Source: Camellia lanceoleosa | Taxonomy: Eukaryota; Streptophyta; Magnoliopsida; Ericales; Theaceae | Length of the DNA stretch: 64,000 nucleotides | Direction of reading: 5' to 3' | Assembly (NCBI GenBank): GCA_025200525.1 | Contig: CM045761.1 | Span: forward strand, 45,826,190 to 45,890,189 | Part shown: positions 1-12,604 of the stretch, piece by piece | Layout: each line of letters opens with the position of its first letter | Position numbering within the stretch: the stretch's first letter is position 1 | Program-made: the position numbers and the translations under genes | The notes under the pieces: generated by a model | Seen by the model: the letters and a program-made list of their open reading frames with translations, nothing else | What the model was told of the DNA's origin: nothing | The model's database searches: none

Positions 1-59
1 ATTGTACAAATTACCTAATTGGCTGCACAAAAAATTTACAAAAAATGGTGTTGTTTGGC

Positions 60-360
60 TTGTGGAGGCCCGCCATGGGTTCCGTTTTGATAATCGAAAC
101 CGTTCAATATGTAAAACTTGTCGAGTACTATATATTTGAAAAAAATTACGTTGATCGGATATCAATAGCTATGTGATCAAAACATATTTTTTTAGCCGTT
201 TATTTTTAATCGTGTATTTTTTTTTATACAAAATTGATTTAATCATATAGTTATTGATATCTGATCAACATGATTTTTTACAAATGTATATTACTTGACA
301 AGTTTTACATATTGAACGGTTCGGATTATTGAAATGAGACCTGTGATAAGCTCCTCCAGT
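60..360. repeat. Foldback MITE, copy 1
   Basis: The two halves are inverted repeats of each other. The left arm reads AACCGTTCAATATGTAAAAC and continues through TTGATCGGATATCAATA. The right arm carries the reverse complement of both (TATTGATATCTGATCAA, then TTTTACATATTGAACGGTT). The centre is AT-rich and no coding sequence is present. A related copy in the same orientation lies at 45300-45625, and more diverged relatives at 41625-41905 and 42300-42640. It could fold into a long hairpin. The transposase class is unknown because no clear target-site duplication was found. Confidence 0.75.
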
Positions 361-734
361 CCGATGAATGACTAGAGAAAAGCTTCATTCTATATATATA
401 AATCTGAAGTACCACGCAATTCAAAGCATTCCGTACTGCTTCCTTCAATAGTCACTGTCACTATGAATGGGACATAGGAGTAAAATGATAATTTTGTTAT
501 TTTATACAATATTTTAATACATATTTTTTTTATAAAAAGGTTAATAAATTATTCCAAATAATCATTTTTTTTTTTAATTTTTTAGTTTAAAAAGTCAAAA
601 AGTACACTTATTTAGAATATTTCAAACAGAATCATGAGTTGGTAAATTGTAAATCAATCAAGGGGATAAAAGAAGATAAAAAATATAAAAAAACTTAACA
701 AATACTATAAATAAATAAAAATAAAATAAAAAAA
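361..734. other. AT-rich spacer matching 45640-45780
   Basis: No gene is visible. The stretch around 480-530 (ATAATTTTGTTATTTTATA and following) matches about 45705-45750, continuing the similarity of 1-360 to 45300-45625. The left edge of the window is therefore a copy of the 45.3-45.8 kb region. Confidence 0.6.
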
Positions 735-791
735 TTTCATCCAGTTTTAAGATTTTGGAGGTCCTGGCATTTATTTTTAGATTAATACTAA

Positions 792-1237
792 GGCCTTGTT
801 TGGGAAGACTAAATAAGTGCACTTTTTGTCTTTTTTGACTAAAAAAGTGAGGTTGAAAATATGGATGTTTGGGTTAACTTTTTGACTTTTTATGGAAAAA
901 TGTGTAATAAAAAATTGTAAAAATTAGTTTTTAGAGGAAAATTTGAATTGGGAGTTGTGCAGCCGTAATTGTTGACTTTTGGTGAATAGTGTTAACTTTT
1001 TAATTTTTTTAGTAACTTTTTGGCTTTTTAGATTATTTGGGATATCCCAAACTTAGCCTAAGTTTGAGAAGACTAAATAAGTGCACTTTTTGACTTTTTA
1101 TGAAATATGGATTGGATTTGGGTTGGATTTGAAGTGATGTGTTAGAGAAGTGATGTGACTTAAATAAGATGATGTGACTTAAATAGGATAGTGACTTTTT
1201 GACTTTTTGAATTTTTTGAAAGATGCCAAACTTGGCC
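792..1237. mobile_element. MITE with TAA target-site duplication
   Basis: The element begins GGCCTTGTTTGGGAAGAC and ends CCAAACTTGGCC, flanked on both sides by TAA (789-791 and 1238-1240). Copy B lacks it at the matching place and reads straight through TTAGCTATTACCCAGC. A second inward-facing start at about 1057 (GTTTGAGAAGACTAAATAAG) suggests two tandem units. The 3-bp TAA duplication fits PIF/Harbinger-type MITEs. Relatives with the AAGTGCACTTTTTGAC signature occur near 21130-21350 and 49730-49990. Confidence 0.75.
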
Positions 1238-1463
1238 TAACAATTACCCAGCAAGTTAAGAATTATAAAAATAAAAATAAAAACGTTGAGATTTAGAAAA
1301 AATATTTGTGGCTGGGCTGTGTGCGCGTCAGTGTTTACTTGGAAATGGGACTAAAAAACAAAAATTAAAAACTGAAGAGACATGGGGCTGTGCTGTGTCA
1401 GTGGGGGCTGGGCTGTGAATCACTTCTCAGCTAAGAACAATAAAATAAAATAAAAAATTAAGA

Positions 1464-1991
1464 TAGTGTTTAGTAACGTTTATATTTTTTATTTATATTT
1501 ATAAAAATTTTATAAATTAATTTTTATTTATTTTTAAAAAAACATAAATTACAAATGCGTTTGATTTGAATAAAATATTTTAAAAATTTTAAAAACATAA
1601 ATTAAAAAATTTAGGCCTAAAATATTTATATTTATTTTTTATTATTTATGACAATAGGATCACACACATTATAATTGAAAAAAATAATTGGAAAAAAATT
1701 AATTGAAAAAAATAATTGAAAAAAAAATTATTTGAAAAAAAAAATTATTTGAATTTTTTTTAAAAAAAATAATTGAAAAAAAATTATTTGAAAAAAAATT
1801 AATTGAAAAAAAAAACTGAAAACTGAAAACGTAAACTTATTTTTTAAATTTACATTTTTTCTTCAAATTTATAAACTGAAACAATCATTCATAAATCAAA
1901 AAAATTATCAAATAAGTTTTTATTATAATTTTTAAAATTTTTATAAATATAAACTGAAAATTAAAAACGAAATGATTATCAAACAGACTCT
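1464..1991. mobile_element. AT-rich MITE with inverted ends
   Basis: The left end (TAGTGTTTAGTAACGTTTAT) and the right end (ATGATTATCAAACAGACTC) are imperfect inverted repeats. The interior contains repeated AATTGAAAAAAA units. Copies B and C do not have this stretch between the shared AGTGACATGG and GGTCTTGAGTAATTCC landmarks. Boundaries are approximate. Confidence 0.5.
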
Positions 1992-2182
1992 AAAGAATAC
2001 GTGAACCTCGGTCTTGAGTAATTCCCACCCTACTTACGCGGGTATGTTTTTATAATTTTATTAATTATATATTTATAATTTATAATTTTTATTTCTATGT
2101 ATTATATAGGGCAATTAATAAAATTAAAAAGATATACAATTAATTGGAATTCCTAAAAAAAACATGATAATTCCTCAAGGAA

Positions 2183-3285
2183 GGCCTGTTTGGTAGGGCT
2201 TTTAAACTGCTTATTTCAGCTTTTAGCTTAATTTAAGTTAAAATATTGTGTTTGGTACAGTTTAAGTTAACCGCTTATAACTTAAATTAAACTATTTCTC
2301 AACTTATCTTAAAAACTGGTCAGGGGGTGCTTAAATTTTTTACTTAAGCACGCAGTTGGTATGAGGAGCTAAAATTACTTAAATGCCTTTGTTAATACCC
2401 AAACATTAATATTAATTAAAAAAGAAAAAATTGTATATTTCTGAAGAAAAAGAAAAAAAAAACAATATTAATTAAAAAATAAATATTAATTGGTATTAAT
2501 TATTAATAAATTCATATTGTATATTTTTATATTAATTAAAAAATAAAAATTATATATTTCTGAAGAAAAAGAAAAAAATCAATATTAATTAAAAAAAATA
2601 TTAATTGGTATTAATTATTAATAAATTCATATTGTATATTTTTATATTAATTAAAAAATAAAAATTATGTATTTCTGAAGAAAAAGAAAAAAATCAATAT
2701 TAATTGGTATTAATTATTAATATATTAATATTGTATACTTTTGTAATGAATTAATTATTAATTGATACTAATTAATAACAATTGTTGATTATTAATATTA
2801 ATTGATACTAATAAAAATTAATTATTAATATTAATTTATACTAATTAATAATTTTAGTATTAATTGAGACTAATTAAGCCATTAATTGATACTAATTAAG
2901 CCATTAATTGATACTACTTAATTTATAATGGAAAAAAATTGTAACAATAATACTTCCATTACATTTTTATCAAATGTATCAATTTTTATATTAATTGAAA
3001 CTAATTAATACTAATTATATTAACTTTTATTAATGAAATAATTTTTTTAAATTAAAAGTGAAAAAAATAATAAAATAATTATTTTTATATCATATAAGGG
3101 CAAAAAGAACAATTATACAGTAAAAAGCTATTTTACAGTTTATTAACCAAACAATACTCTGCTGCTTAAATCCATAATCCCACAGCTACACCAAACAGAT
3201 TAACAACTTATATTTACAATTATAAGCCATAATCTGTTAAGGTATAATCTATAATTATTTTTCTACAGCTCTACCAAACACGGCC
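2183..3285. mobile_element. hAT-like non-autonomous element
   Basis: The ends are inverted: GGCCTGTTTGGTAGGGCTTT on the left and AGCTCTACCAAACACGGCC on the right. The element is absent from copies B and C, where host sequence runs directly from CCTC-AGA/GGCAG into ATCAAAAGAGAC. Its interior is extremely AT-rich, has no coding capacity, and carries an internal tandem repeat at about 2401-2740. No clean 8-bp duplication is visible, so the superfamily call is an inference from the ends. Confidence 0.65.
2401..2740. repeat. Tandem repeat of about 115-119 bp
   Basis: Three units each carry the marker TTTCTGAAGAAAAAGAAAAA (CTGAAG at 2441, 2560 and 2675), followed by ATTAATTGGTATTAATTAT. They lie inside the hAT-like element at 2183-3285. 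Confidence 0.8.
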
Positions 3286-5441
3286 ATCAAAAGAGACGGG
3301 AAAGTTCTGCAAAGTGAGAGAACGGTGAGATTGATATTCAACCATTGGATGCTCATATTGATATTGATCCAATGGTTAGGAAAATTAAAAGGACTGGAAT
3401 GATGCGAATTACATTTTTTTTTTCAATTATAATTTTTTTATTTATCTATAACATAAATATATAATTTTTTTTGAAAAGATTATAAAAGATTAAAAAAAAA
3501 ACCAAAAAAAATTGCTCAAAAATTTAAATCCAAATACTACTTAAAAAAAAGAGAGAAAAAGTTGGTTGAAGGTGTGCCAAAATGACATCTAACTATTATA
3601 ACACTATTGCTATAATTTGACATTTTGTTGCTGTAGTATGTCCAATTATAACTTTAGCAATGCTCTAATAACAACTACTATTGGAGGTACTCTTACTATT
3701 TGATTAGTATGATTTAGTAAATAAATTAATAATTTACGAAATTAGTGGCAGATTGATGGTTTAATTGGATTAATGGAATGAATAATTGTCTCTTATACAT
3801 GTTTATTGTGGGAAATATATAATTTTAATTATATATTTCTTTTACATTATTAGTTGAATGATTAAAAAAATTATCAATTTTGTTGGATGGAATATTCATC
3901 GAAATTTAATTTGGATAACAAAAATTTCAACCCAAATAATAGAATATGAATCTCATGGATTAATAATCTCAATCATATGGTATAATCCGCCAATTAAACA
4001 AGCCTAATGAGTAATGCTATGGCAATCTGTCCTTATCAAAAAATATATATATATATATATATATAGATGTAACAGTGACAATATATGTAAGATTAATAAA
4101 AAGTTACAAAGGGATTTAGTAGACAAGTATGGCCTCCCATTAACCTATTATTATTGTGGTTTCTACTGTAAATTAAAATTATTTATTGTATGGTGGTAAT
4201 GTCACGTGATATATCTGTTACATCCAATATTTACATATTTTTGTCGTAGCAATAAGACTATGAAAGCAAAATTAATCACAAAATCAACCATATAAAATAA
4301 TTCTAGTGGTACATATTACACAGTAAAATCCATTATAAAGATAGAATTTCATTTGTCATACAATAAGTTTAGACACATAATTGATAATAAAACAATCACA
4401 TAGGTAGAGCAATATGAGTGAAATAGTATGTCCTAGTCTGTTATAAAAGTTTTATATAGTTCATAAAAAATTATGTGATTAATTCTGTATCTGTAATTTT
4501 GTTGTTGGTCATATGACGGGGGCACATATACATTAATTAGATATTAGGGTGAATTATACTAATAGTACCTATAGTTTGGGACTCGTATCACTTTAATCCC
4601 TAACTTTTTAATTGTAATATATTTAATCATGAATTTTGAATCTCATCCCAAATAAGGACAATTGAAGACATTATTGTTCTATTTGAAGGGCAAAATCGTC
4701 ATACAACTTTTTTTTTTTTGGTTAACTTATATGTTTTTTGAAATATAATTGCATTTTTTTAATGAATAATATTGGAACCTTTTTTTGTTATAAAGTTTGA
4801 TTTGGTTTAATTTTTAAAATCTATTTTTAGAAAAATTTTGCCAAGAAATTTAAAACTAAATTGGTGAAAAAAATTAAAAACACATCATTTTTATATAATT
4901 TTATTTTTTGGGAGGATAGAAATAAATTTTTAAAATAAAATTTTTTGATATTTATTTTCGTTAAATTAATTTTTATTTTTTCAAAAGTCAAATATGGCAA
5001 CAATTTTGATATGATTATTAAACCAATTCTTTAAATCAAAAGATTTAAAAAACTAAAAATATTTTATATATTAAACAAAATTAAAAGCCTAATAACTATT
5101 AATTACATGATAATCATTCAAAAATATCTGTTAACAACAAATATAATCATCTATTACATGATAGCATTCAAAAATATCAACAAAAATAACCACTCATAAT
5201 ATAATCATCATCTAAATATATACTAAAAATTAATTTAATAAAAAAATAAAAATATAAAAAATTTATCATTTTTATATAAAGATTTATCAGTTTTAAGATT
5301 TTAGAGGTCCTGGCATTGAAAGCCTTATTCAGTAATTTTATTTTTTTTATTTTTAGATTAGCTATTACCCAGCAAGTTAAGAATTATAAAAATAAAATTA
5401 AAAAGGTTGAGATTTAGAAAAAATATTTGTGGTTGGGCTGT

Positions 5442-5444
<3 letters not shown>

Positions 5445-5483
<39 letters not shown>
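5445..5483. repeat. (TG)n microsatellite
   Basis: About 19 TG units, at a place that also holds a TG run in copy C (about 8831-8850) but not in copy A, where the sequence reads TGTGTGCGCGTCAG. Expansion therefore followed duplication. Confidence 0.95.
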
Positions 5484-5484
<1 letters not shown>

Positions 5485-8099
5485 AGCGTTTAGTTGGAAA
5501 TGGAACTAGAAAACAAAAATTAAAAAGTGAAGTGACATGGAGCTGGGATGTGAACCACTTTTCAGCTAAGAACCAAAAAAAATAAATAATGATAGGTGAT
5601 CTTGAAAAATTATAATTTAGTTTAGTACAGTTTAAAAGTTATTTATTTTAATTTTTAGTTTAATTTAAATTATTTTAATGTGTTTGATTTAACTTATAGC
5701 TTATGATTTTTTAGAAGTTAGAAATCAGCTTATTATTTGAGTAGGGCAGGAGATGCTTAATTTATAAGTCAGAAATCAGCTTATGTTCATAGTTATAAGT
5801 TATAAACTGTTTAGGTATAAGTTATAAGCACTTTTCCACAATTCTACCAAACAGGACTTATGATTTAAATGGTTTAAAATATTTAAAATAATATTATTTT
5901 ATATTTAAAACGATATCGTTTTAATACATTTAAGTCATTTTACAAAAATTTAGATTATCAAATATTTTTTAAAAAATAAAAAATAATAAAGTCAAGAAAG
6001 ACGTTACCCCTGGTCTTGAGTAATTCCGACCGTACTGACGCGGAGCGGATATGTTTTTATAATTTTATTAATTATATATTTATAATTTATAATTTTTTAT
6101 TTCTATGTATTATATAGAGCAATTAATAAAATTAAAAAGACATACAATGAATTAGAATTCCTAAAAAAACATGATAATTCCTCCAGAAAGAGATCAAAAG
6201 AGACAGGAAAGTTCTGCAAAGTGAGAGAACGGTTAGATTGATATTCAACCATTGGATGCTTATATTGATATTGATTCAATGCTTAGGAAAATTAAAAGGA
6301 CCGGAATGATGCGAATTACAATTTTATTTATTTATTTATAACATAAATATATAATTTTTTTTGAAAAGATTATAAAATATAAAAAAAACAACCAAAAAAA
6401 GTTGCTCAAAAATTTAAATCCAAATACTACTTTAAAAAAAAAAGGGAAAAAAAATTGGTTGAAGGTGTGTCAAAATGACATCTGACTATTATAACACTAT
6501 TGCTATAATTTGACATTTTATTACTGTAATATGCCAAATTATAACTTTAGCAATGCTCTAATAACAACTACTATTGGAGATACTCTTACTATTTGATTAG
6601 TATGATTTAGTAAATAAATTAATAATTTATGAAATTAATGTAAGATTGATTGTTTAATTGGATTAATGGAATGAATAATTGTCTCTTATACATGTTTATT
6701 GTGGAAAATATATAATTTTAATTATATATTTCTTTTACATTATTAGTTGTATGATTAAAAAAATTATCAATTTTGTTGGATGGAATGTTCATCGAAATTT
6801 AATCTGGATAACAAAAATTTAAACCCAAATAACAGAATATAAATCTTGTGGATTAATAATCTCAATCATATGGTATAATCCGCCAATTAAACAAGCCTAA
6901 TGAGTAATGCTATGGCAATCTGTCCTTATCAATATATATATATATATATATATGTAACAGTGACAATATATGTAAGATTAATAAAAAGTTACAAAGGGAT
7001 TAAGTAGACAAGTATGACCTCCCATTAACCTATTATTATTGTGGCTTTTACTGTAAATTAAAATTGTTTATTGTATGGTGGTAATGTCACGTGATATATC
7101 TGTTACATCCAATATTTACATATTTTTATGATATCAATAAGGCTATGAAAACAAAATCAATCACAGAATCAACTATATAAAATAATTCTAGTAGTACATA
7201 CTACACAGTAAAATCCATTATAAAGATAGAATTTCATTTGTCATATAATAAGTTTAGACACATAGTCGATAATAAAACAATCACATAGGTAGAGCAATAT
7301 GAGTGAAATAGTATGTCCTAGCTTGTTATAAAAGTTTTATATAGTTCATAAAAAATTATGTGATTAATTCTATATCTGTAATTTTGTTGCTGGTCATATG
7401 ATGGGGGCACATATACATTAATTAGATATTAGGGCGAATTTTACTAATAGTACTTATAGTTTGAGACTTATGTCACTTTAATTCCTGATTTTCAATTGTG
7501 ATATATTTAACCGTGAATTTTGAATTTCATCCCAAATAAGGACAATTGAAGACATTATTGTTCTATTTGAAGGGCAAAGTCGTCATACAACTTATTTTGT
7601 TTTGGTTAACTTATATGTTGTTTGAAATATGATGGCATTTTTTTTAATGAATAATATTGGAACTTTTTTTTGTTATAAAGTTTGATTTGGTTTGATTTTT
7701 AGAATCTATTTTTAGAAAAATTTTGCTAAGAAATTAAAAACTAAATTGGTGAAAAAAATTAAAAACACAGCATTTTTATATAATTTTATTTTTTAGGAGG
7801 ATAGAAATAAATTTTTAAAATAAATTTTTTTGATATTTATTTTCGTTAAATTTGTTTTTATTTTTTCGAAAGTAAAAAATGGCAACAATTTTGATATCAT
7901 TATTAAATCAATTCATTAAATTAAAAAATTTCAAACTAAAAATATTTTATATATTAAACGAAATTAAAAGCCTAATAATCATCAATTACATGATAATCAT
8001 TTAAAAATATCTATTAACAGCAAATACAATCATCTATTATATGATAACCATAAAAAAATATCAATAAAAATAATCACCCATTACATGATCATCATCTAA

Positions 8100-8443
8100 G
8101 AGCATCTCCAACGGTGACTCAAATTTTTCACCAAATTTGAGTAAAAAATGACCCATTTCACCAAATTTTTTAACAGATGCTCCAACGGTTCACCTTTCAC
8201 CAAATGTGTCCCGGGACAACCGGGTGGTCGACCGGCCGGGCAACTGGTTGGTCAACCGGCTCCTCTTTCCAACGGTCAGGAACAGTGTTTTGATGAATTC
8301 ATTACTTCGTCGTCGATCTGATGAAAGTTTTGATGAAATCTCATTTTGGTATCAGGTTTTGTGAACAGTTGGAGCTATGAATAGTACCATTTTCATCAAA
8401 ATTTGAATGTGATATCAAATTTGCTAAAGCGTGAGAGATGGTC
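8100..8443. mobile_element. PIF/Harbinger-like (Tourist-type) MITE
   Basis: The left end GAGCATCTCCAACGG and the right end GTGAGAGATGGTC are imperfect inverted repeats, flanked by TAA at 8097-8099 and 8444-8446. Copies A (about 5210) and C (about 20450) show the uninterrupted site, reading CATCTAAATATAT and CATCCAAACACAT. The interior is GC-richer and holds no gene. TAA duplication plus GAGCATCTCC ends are typical of this MITE class in plants. Confidence 0.85.
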
Positions 8444-8582
8444 TAAATACATACTAAAAATTAATTTAGTAAAAAAATAAAAAATTTACCATTTTTATAT
8501 AAAGATTTATTAGTTTTTATATTTTAGAGGTCCTGACAGTGAAAGCCTGATTAAGTAATTTTATTTTTTTTATTTTTAGATT

Positions 8583-8744
8583 TAGTAATGGTAGAGGGTC
8601 ATAATTTTTGTAACTCAAATAATTCGAAATTGTCAAAACAATATCGTTTTAAGTACAAAATAATATCAAAATTATTAAAACGACATCGTTTTAATAATTT
8701 TAAACTATTTAAATCACAAAAATTATGACCCTCGAACATTTTTC
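8583..8744. mobile_element. 162-bp MULE-like MITE with 9-bp duplication
   Basis: The sequence TTTTAGATT occurs at 8574-8582 and again at 8745-8753. Between them, both ends carry GAGGGTCATAATTTTTGT in inverted orientation. Copies A and B have a single TTTTAGATT and no insertion. A 9-bp duplication is characteristic of Mutator-like elements. Related fragments with ACGATATCGTTTTAA cores lie near 5880-5990, 9820-9990 and 11930-12056. Confidence 0.85.
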
Positions 8745-8884
8745 TTTTAGATTAGCTATTACCAGCGAGTTAAGAATTATAAAAATAAAAAAAAAAAGTT
8801 GAGATTTAGAAAAAATATTTGTGATTGGGCTGTGTGTGTGTGTGTGTGTGTCAGTGTTTAGATGAATCACTTTTCAAGAACGAA

Positions 8885-9790
8885 AAATTAGAGTTCGTTT
8901 GGTTTGAATTTTTTAAAAATTTTTGAAAAAATTTATCTACAAATGAGTTTTCAGAAAAACTCAATTCAAATAAATTTTCTCAAATTTTTTTTTCAAAACT
9001 TGTAAATTAAACAAGTTTTTCAAACAAATCTCTCACTCATACACATCAAATCAATCACTTTTTCTAAAACTCTATCTCAAAATAATTTTTCAAAACATCT
9101 TTTCAAAAAAATCAAACCAAATAATTTTTTATACTTTTTATCTCCCAAACTCATCTCCCAAACTCAAACCAAACATACCCTCAATGTTAAGATGGAAATG
9201 GGACTAGAAAACAAAAATTAAAAAGTGAAGTGACATGGGGCTGTGCTGTGAATCACTTTTCAACTAGGAACAAAAAATCGGGTTCGTTTGGTTTGAATTT
9301 TTTAAAAAAATTTGAGAAAATTTTTTTACAAATGAATTTTCAGAAAAATTCATATCAAATAAATTTTTTTAAATTTTTTTTTCAAAACTTATAAACTAAA
9401 TAAGTTTTCTAAACAAATCTCTCTCTTATACACATCAAATCAATCACTTTTTTTAAAACTCTCTCTCAAAATAATTTTTCAAAATATCTTTTCAAAAAAA
9501 TCAAACCAAATAACTTTTCGTACTTTTTATCTCCTAAACTTATCTCTTAAACTCAAACCAAACCTACTCTCAGTGTTTAGATGGAAATGGGACTAGAAAA
9601 CAAAAATTAAAAAGTGAAGTGACATGGGGCTGTGCTGTGAATCACTTTTCAACTAGGAACAAAAAATCAGTGTTTAGATGGAAATGGGACTAGAAAACAA
9701 AAATTAAAAAGTGAAGTGACATGGGGCTGTGCTTTGAATCACTTTTCAACTAGGAACAAAAAATCAGTGTTTAGATGGAAATGGGACTAG
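8885..9790. repeat. Complex tandem duplication inside copy C
   Basis: A MITE-like stretch beginning GTTCGTTTGGTTTGAATTTT and ending near AAACCAAACATACCCTCA (8893-9182) is repeated at about 9283-9572. The piece TTAGATGGAAATGGGACTAG through GGAACAAAAAATCAG, about 95 bp, occurs in series at about 9574, 9670 and 9768. The nearly identical units point to recent expansion. No coding function. Confidence 0.8.
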
Positions 9791-10023
9791 AAAACAAAAT
9801 AATAACAATAATAAGTGATTTAAAAAATCATTATTTGAATGACTCAAAATAATAATGATAAGTGATCTAAAAAATTATTATTTGAATGACTCGAAATATA
9901 TAAAATGACGTTGTTTTGAGTGTAAAACGATATTGTTTGGATGCATTTAAATTATAAAAATTTGGATCACCAAATATTTTTTTAAAAAAAAATTGAAAAG
10001 TCAAGGAATACCTGACCCCTGGT

Positions 10024-10205
10024 CTTGAGTAAGAAAAATGTTTTAGACCTCTAAATTGTGAGCTCTAAAAGAGCTCTAACCTGTGGGTCCTACTGTGATG
10101 TTTTTGTCTTTGTTTTGTTTTTTGTTTTTTTTTTTTTTTAGGTTGTCATGTCACTAGTGCTCTTATTACAGCTCTATTATTAGAGCTCTTAATCACCACC
10201 CTTTG
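10024..10205. mobile_element. MITE of the GAGCTCT/GTGATGT family
   Basis: The stretch has inverted-type ends (GAGCTCTAAAAGAGCTCTAA near the left, TATTAGAGCTCTTAATCACC at the right) and is absent from copies A and B at the corresponding GGTCTTGAGTAA junction. Similar stretches occur at about 32262-32420, 36490-36660, 45783-45950 and 46066-46215. Ends are approximate. Confidence 0.6.
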
Positions 10206-11139
10206 AGTAATTCTGACCCTACTTACGCATATATGTTTTTATAATTTTATTAATTATATATTTATAATTTATAATTTCTTATTTCTATGTATTATATAGA
10301 GCAATTAATAAAATTAAAAAGACATACAATTAATTAGAATTCCTTAAAAAACATGATAAATCCTCAAGGCAGCGATCAAAAAGAGACGGGAAAGTTCTAC
10401 AAAGTGAGAGAACGGTTAGATTGATATTCAACCATTGGATGCTCATATTGAAATTGATCCAATGGTTAGGGAAATTAAAAGGATTGGAATGATGCAAATT
10501 ACAATTTTTTTTTTCAAGTATAATTTTATTATTTATCTATAATGTAAATATATAATTTTTTTATTTTTTTTTTTGCAAAGATTATAAAAGATTATAAAAA
10601 AACAACAAAAAAAATTACTCAAAAATTTAAATCCAAATACTACTTAAAAAATAAAAGAGAAAAAGTTGGTTGAAGGTGTGCCAAAATGACATCTGACTAT
10701 TATAACACTATTATTATAATTTGACATTTTGTTACATAATATGCCAAATTATAACTTTAGCAATGCTCTAATAACAACTACCATTGGAGATACTTTTACT
10801 ATTTGATTGGTATGATTTAGTAAATAAATTAATAATTTACGAAATTAGTGTAAGATTGATTGTTTAATTGGATTAATGGAATGAATAATTGTCTCTTATA
10901 CATGTTTATTGTGGAAAATATATAATTTAAATTATATATTTCTTTTACATTATTAGTTGTATGATTAAAAAAATTATCAATTTTGTTGGAAGGAATGTTT
11001 ATCGAAATTTAATCTAGATAACAAAAATTTCAACCCAAATATAGAATATGAATCTCATGAATTAATAATCTCAATCGTATGGTATAATCCGCCAATCAAA
11101 CAAGCCTAATGAGTAATGCTATGGTAATCCATTACAACA

Positions 11140-11930
11140 AAATGCATCTTTGGTGACCAAAATTGGCGACTGAAAAAAATTTAGTCACCAAATGTTGTCG
11201 AATGGGCGACCAAAATTTTTTTTAGTCGGCAAAAGTACAATATTTAGTTACTAATTTTTTTTAGTCGGGTATATTGATTATTGGCAACTAAAAAAAAATT
11301 TAGTCGCTAAACATACCAGAATTGGAGACAAAAAAAATATTTTAGTCACCGTATATTGAGTTTTAGCTACTAAAACAATTTAGTTGCCGAATGTAAAATA
11401 AAAAATTATTTTTTATCTTTAGCGACCAAAAGTTTGGTCGCCAAAAACATAATTTTAGCGACAAAAAAATATTTTAGTCGCCGTATATTGAGTTTGGCTA
11501 CTAAAATCATTTAGCCGCTAAATAGAAAATAAAAAATTATTTTTTATTTTTGGCGACCAAAAATTTGGTCGCCAAAAACTTATTTTCAGGGACAAAAAGA
11601 AATTTTAGTCACAAAAAAATTAAAATATTTGGAAGGAAATATTTCAAATTTTGGAGAGATTTATAAAATTAATTGGTGACCAAAATATTTAATCGCCAAT
11701 TTACTACTTTTTGCGATTAAACAAATATTTAGGACTCTTTTGAGAAGAGATAAAAAATTTGATTTTCAGATTTTTTATCTCCTCTTATCACACAAAAAAA
11801 CTGATTATAATCTGCTTATAATCAACTTTTCACCAAAAATCAGATTATAATCATCTTCCCAAAACACCCCCTAGTCGCCGGTTGTTAAGGTTTTGGCTAC
11901 TGAAAAACATTTAGTCACCATTTGTTATTT
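11140..11930. repeat. CACTA 1 left subterminal repeats
   Basis: Many direct and inverted copies of a motif close to TTTAGTCGCCAAA or GGCGACTAAA, in both orientations, as expected for transposase-binding subterminal repeats of CACTA elements. A small MITE (about 11731-11873, with GAGAAGAGATAAAAAA and TATCTCCTCTTATCA arms) is nested within. Confidence 0.8.
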
Positions 11931-12060
11931 GGAAAATGTTTAATAACCCAAAATTTTATAGTTCGAATGTGTCAAATCTGTTAAAATGATATTATTTTAC
12001 ATTTAAAATGATATCATTTTAAATAATTTGAGTCATTTAAACTATAAAATTTTAAGCTAA
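11930..12060. mobile_element. Small palindromic MITE
   Basis: AACCCAAAATTTTATAGTT on the left mirrors AACTATAAAATTTTAAGC on the right, around a core of ATGATATTATTTTACA. It is related by its core to the MITE at 8583-8744. Confidence 0.55.
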
Positions 12061-12099
12061 CTAATATTGTTATTGTTATTTTCTCCTTTTCCTTATATT

Positions 12100-12148
12100 T
12101 GCCCTAGCCCTTCACAGACACTGATTGTTGTCTCTTTCTCACGCGTTG

Positions 12149-12193
<45 letters not shown>

Positions 12194-12267
12194 GAATCTC
12201 GTTTTCTTTCTCCTTCATGTTCTTCTCAATCTCTCAATCCCAATTCTTTCGGACTCGATTGAAGGTA

Positions 12268-12302
<35 letters not shown>

Positions 12303-12604
12303 GTTTCTTTTTCTGTTTCTTCTTGTTTTTGGGTTTGAATCTACACCTAGGGTTTCAATCGAGTTCAACGTACTCTTTCTCGGAAGTTCTTCTGTCTGTT
12401 TCTATCTTCCTTCATTTCTTCTTATTTTGCAATTTGAATCTACGCCTAGGGTTTGGATCAACGGATGACCCTTGCAATTTCTAGGGTTTTCCATTTCGAT
12501 TACATCACCAATGGGCGAATTGAAGATAGAAGAGATGTCTCTCCCTGCTCTGTTCGATCAGCCTCGAAATTCATCTATCAGTTTCCGAATCTGGCATTGA
12601 TCAG
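12100..12604 (+). pseudogene. Host-gene 5' exon fragment captured in CACTA 1
   Basis: The stretch looks like the 5' end of a plant gene: a CT-rich leader with (CT)n at 12150-12187, a probable splice donor GAAG-GTACGC at about 12265 followed by more CT repeat, then a short reading frame starting MGELKIEEMSLPALF at 12511 and ending in TGA at 12598-12600. A second donor, TCAG-GTATAT, follows at 12604. The protein is not recognised. Composition differs from the AT-rich flanks. No downstream coding exons were joined with confidence, so it is a fragment and not a working gene. Confidence 0.45.

Larger units (their letters stand above)
735..5273. repeat. Tandem block, copy A
   Basis: First of three tandem copies of a block that begins near TTTTAAGATTTTGGAGGTCC and ends in an AT-rich tail at about 5270. 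Landmarks shared with copies B and C, in the same order, are GAGGTCCTGGCATT, CAGCAAGTTAAGAATTAT, GGTCTTGAGTAATTCC, GGGAAAGTTCTGCAAAG, AACAACTACTATTGGAG and GTCACGTGATATATCTG. Copy A is longer than B because of MITE insertions at 792-1237, about 1464-1991 and 2183-3285. The part from about 3700 to 4550 resembles the sequence upstream of the P450 start codon (34613 onward). No protein-coding sequence was found in it. Confidence 0.85.
5274..8496. repeat. Tandem block, copy B
   Basis: Second copy of the block, with the same landmarks and order as copy A. It is the shortest copy and serves as the empty-site reference for the MITEs in A (792-1237, 2183-3285) and C (8583-8744). It has its own PIF-like MITE (8100-8443) and a TG microsatellite (5445-5483). 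About 5600-5860 holds a fragment related to the hAT-like element, ending ATTCTACCAAACAGGAC. No coding sequence is visible. Confidence 0.85.
8497..11129. repeat. Tandem block, copy C, left part
   Basis: Third copy of the block. It is split by the CACTA element at 11130-19278 and resumes at 19279. It carries a MULE-like MITE (8583-8744), an internal tandem expansion (8885-9790) and a MITE at 10024-10205. Shared landmarks include GGTCTTGAGTAA, GGGAAAGTTCTACAAAG and ATGAGTAATGCTATGGTAAT. No coding sequence is visible. Confidence 0.85.

Noticed and set aside
12217..12468. An 83-codon plus-strand frame rich in Ser-Leu repeats
   Set aside because: It is translation of (CT)n and intron-like sequence across a likely splice donor.
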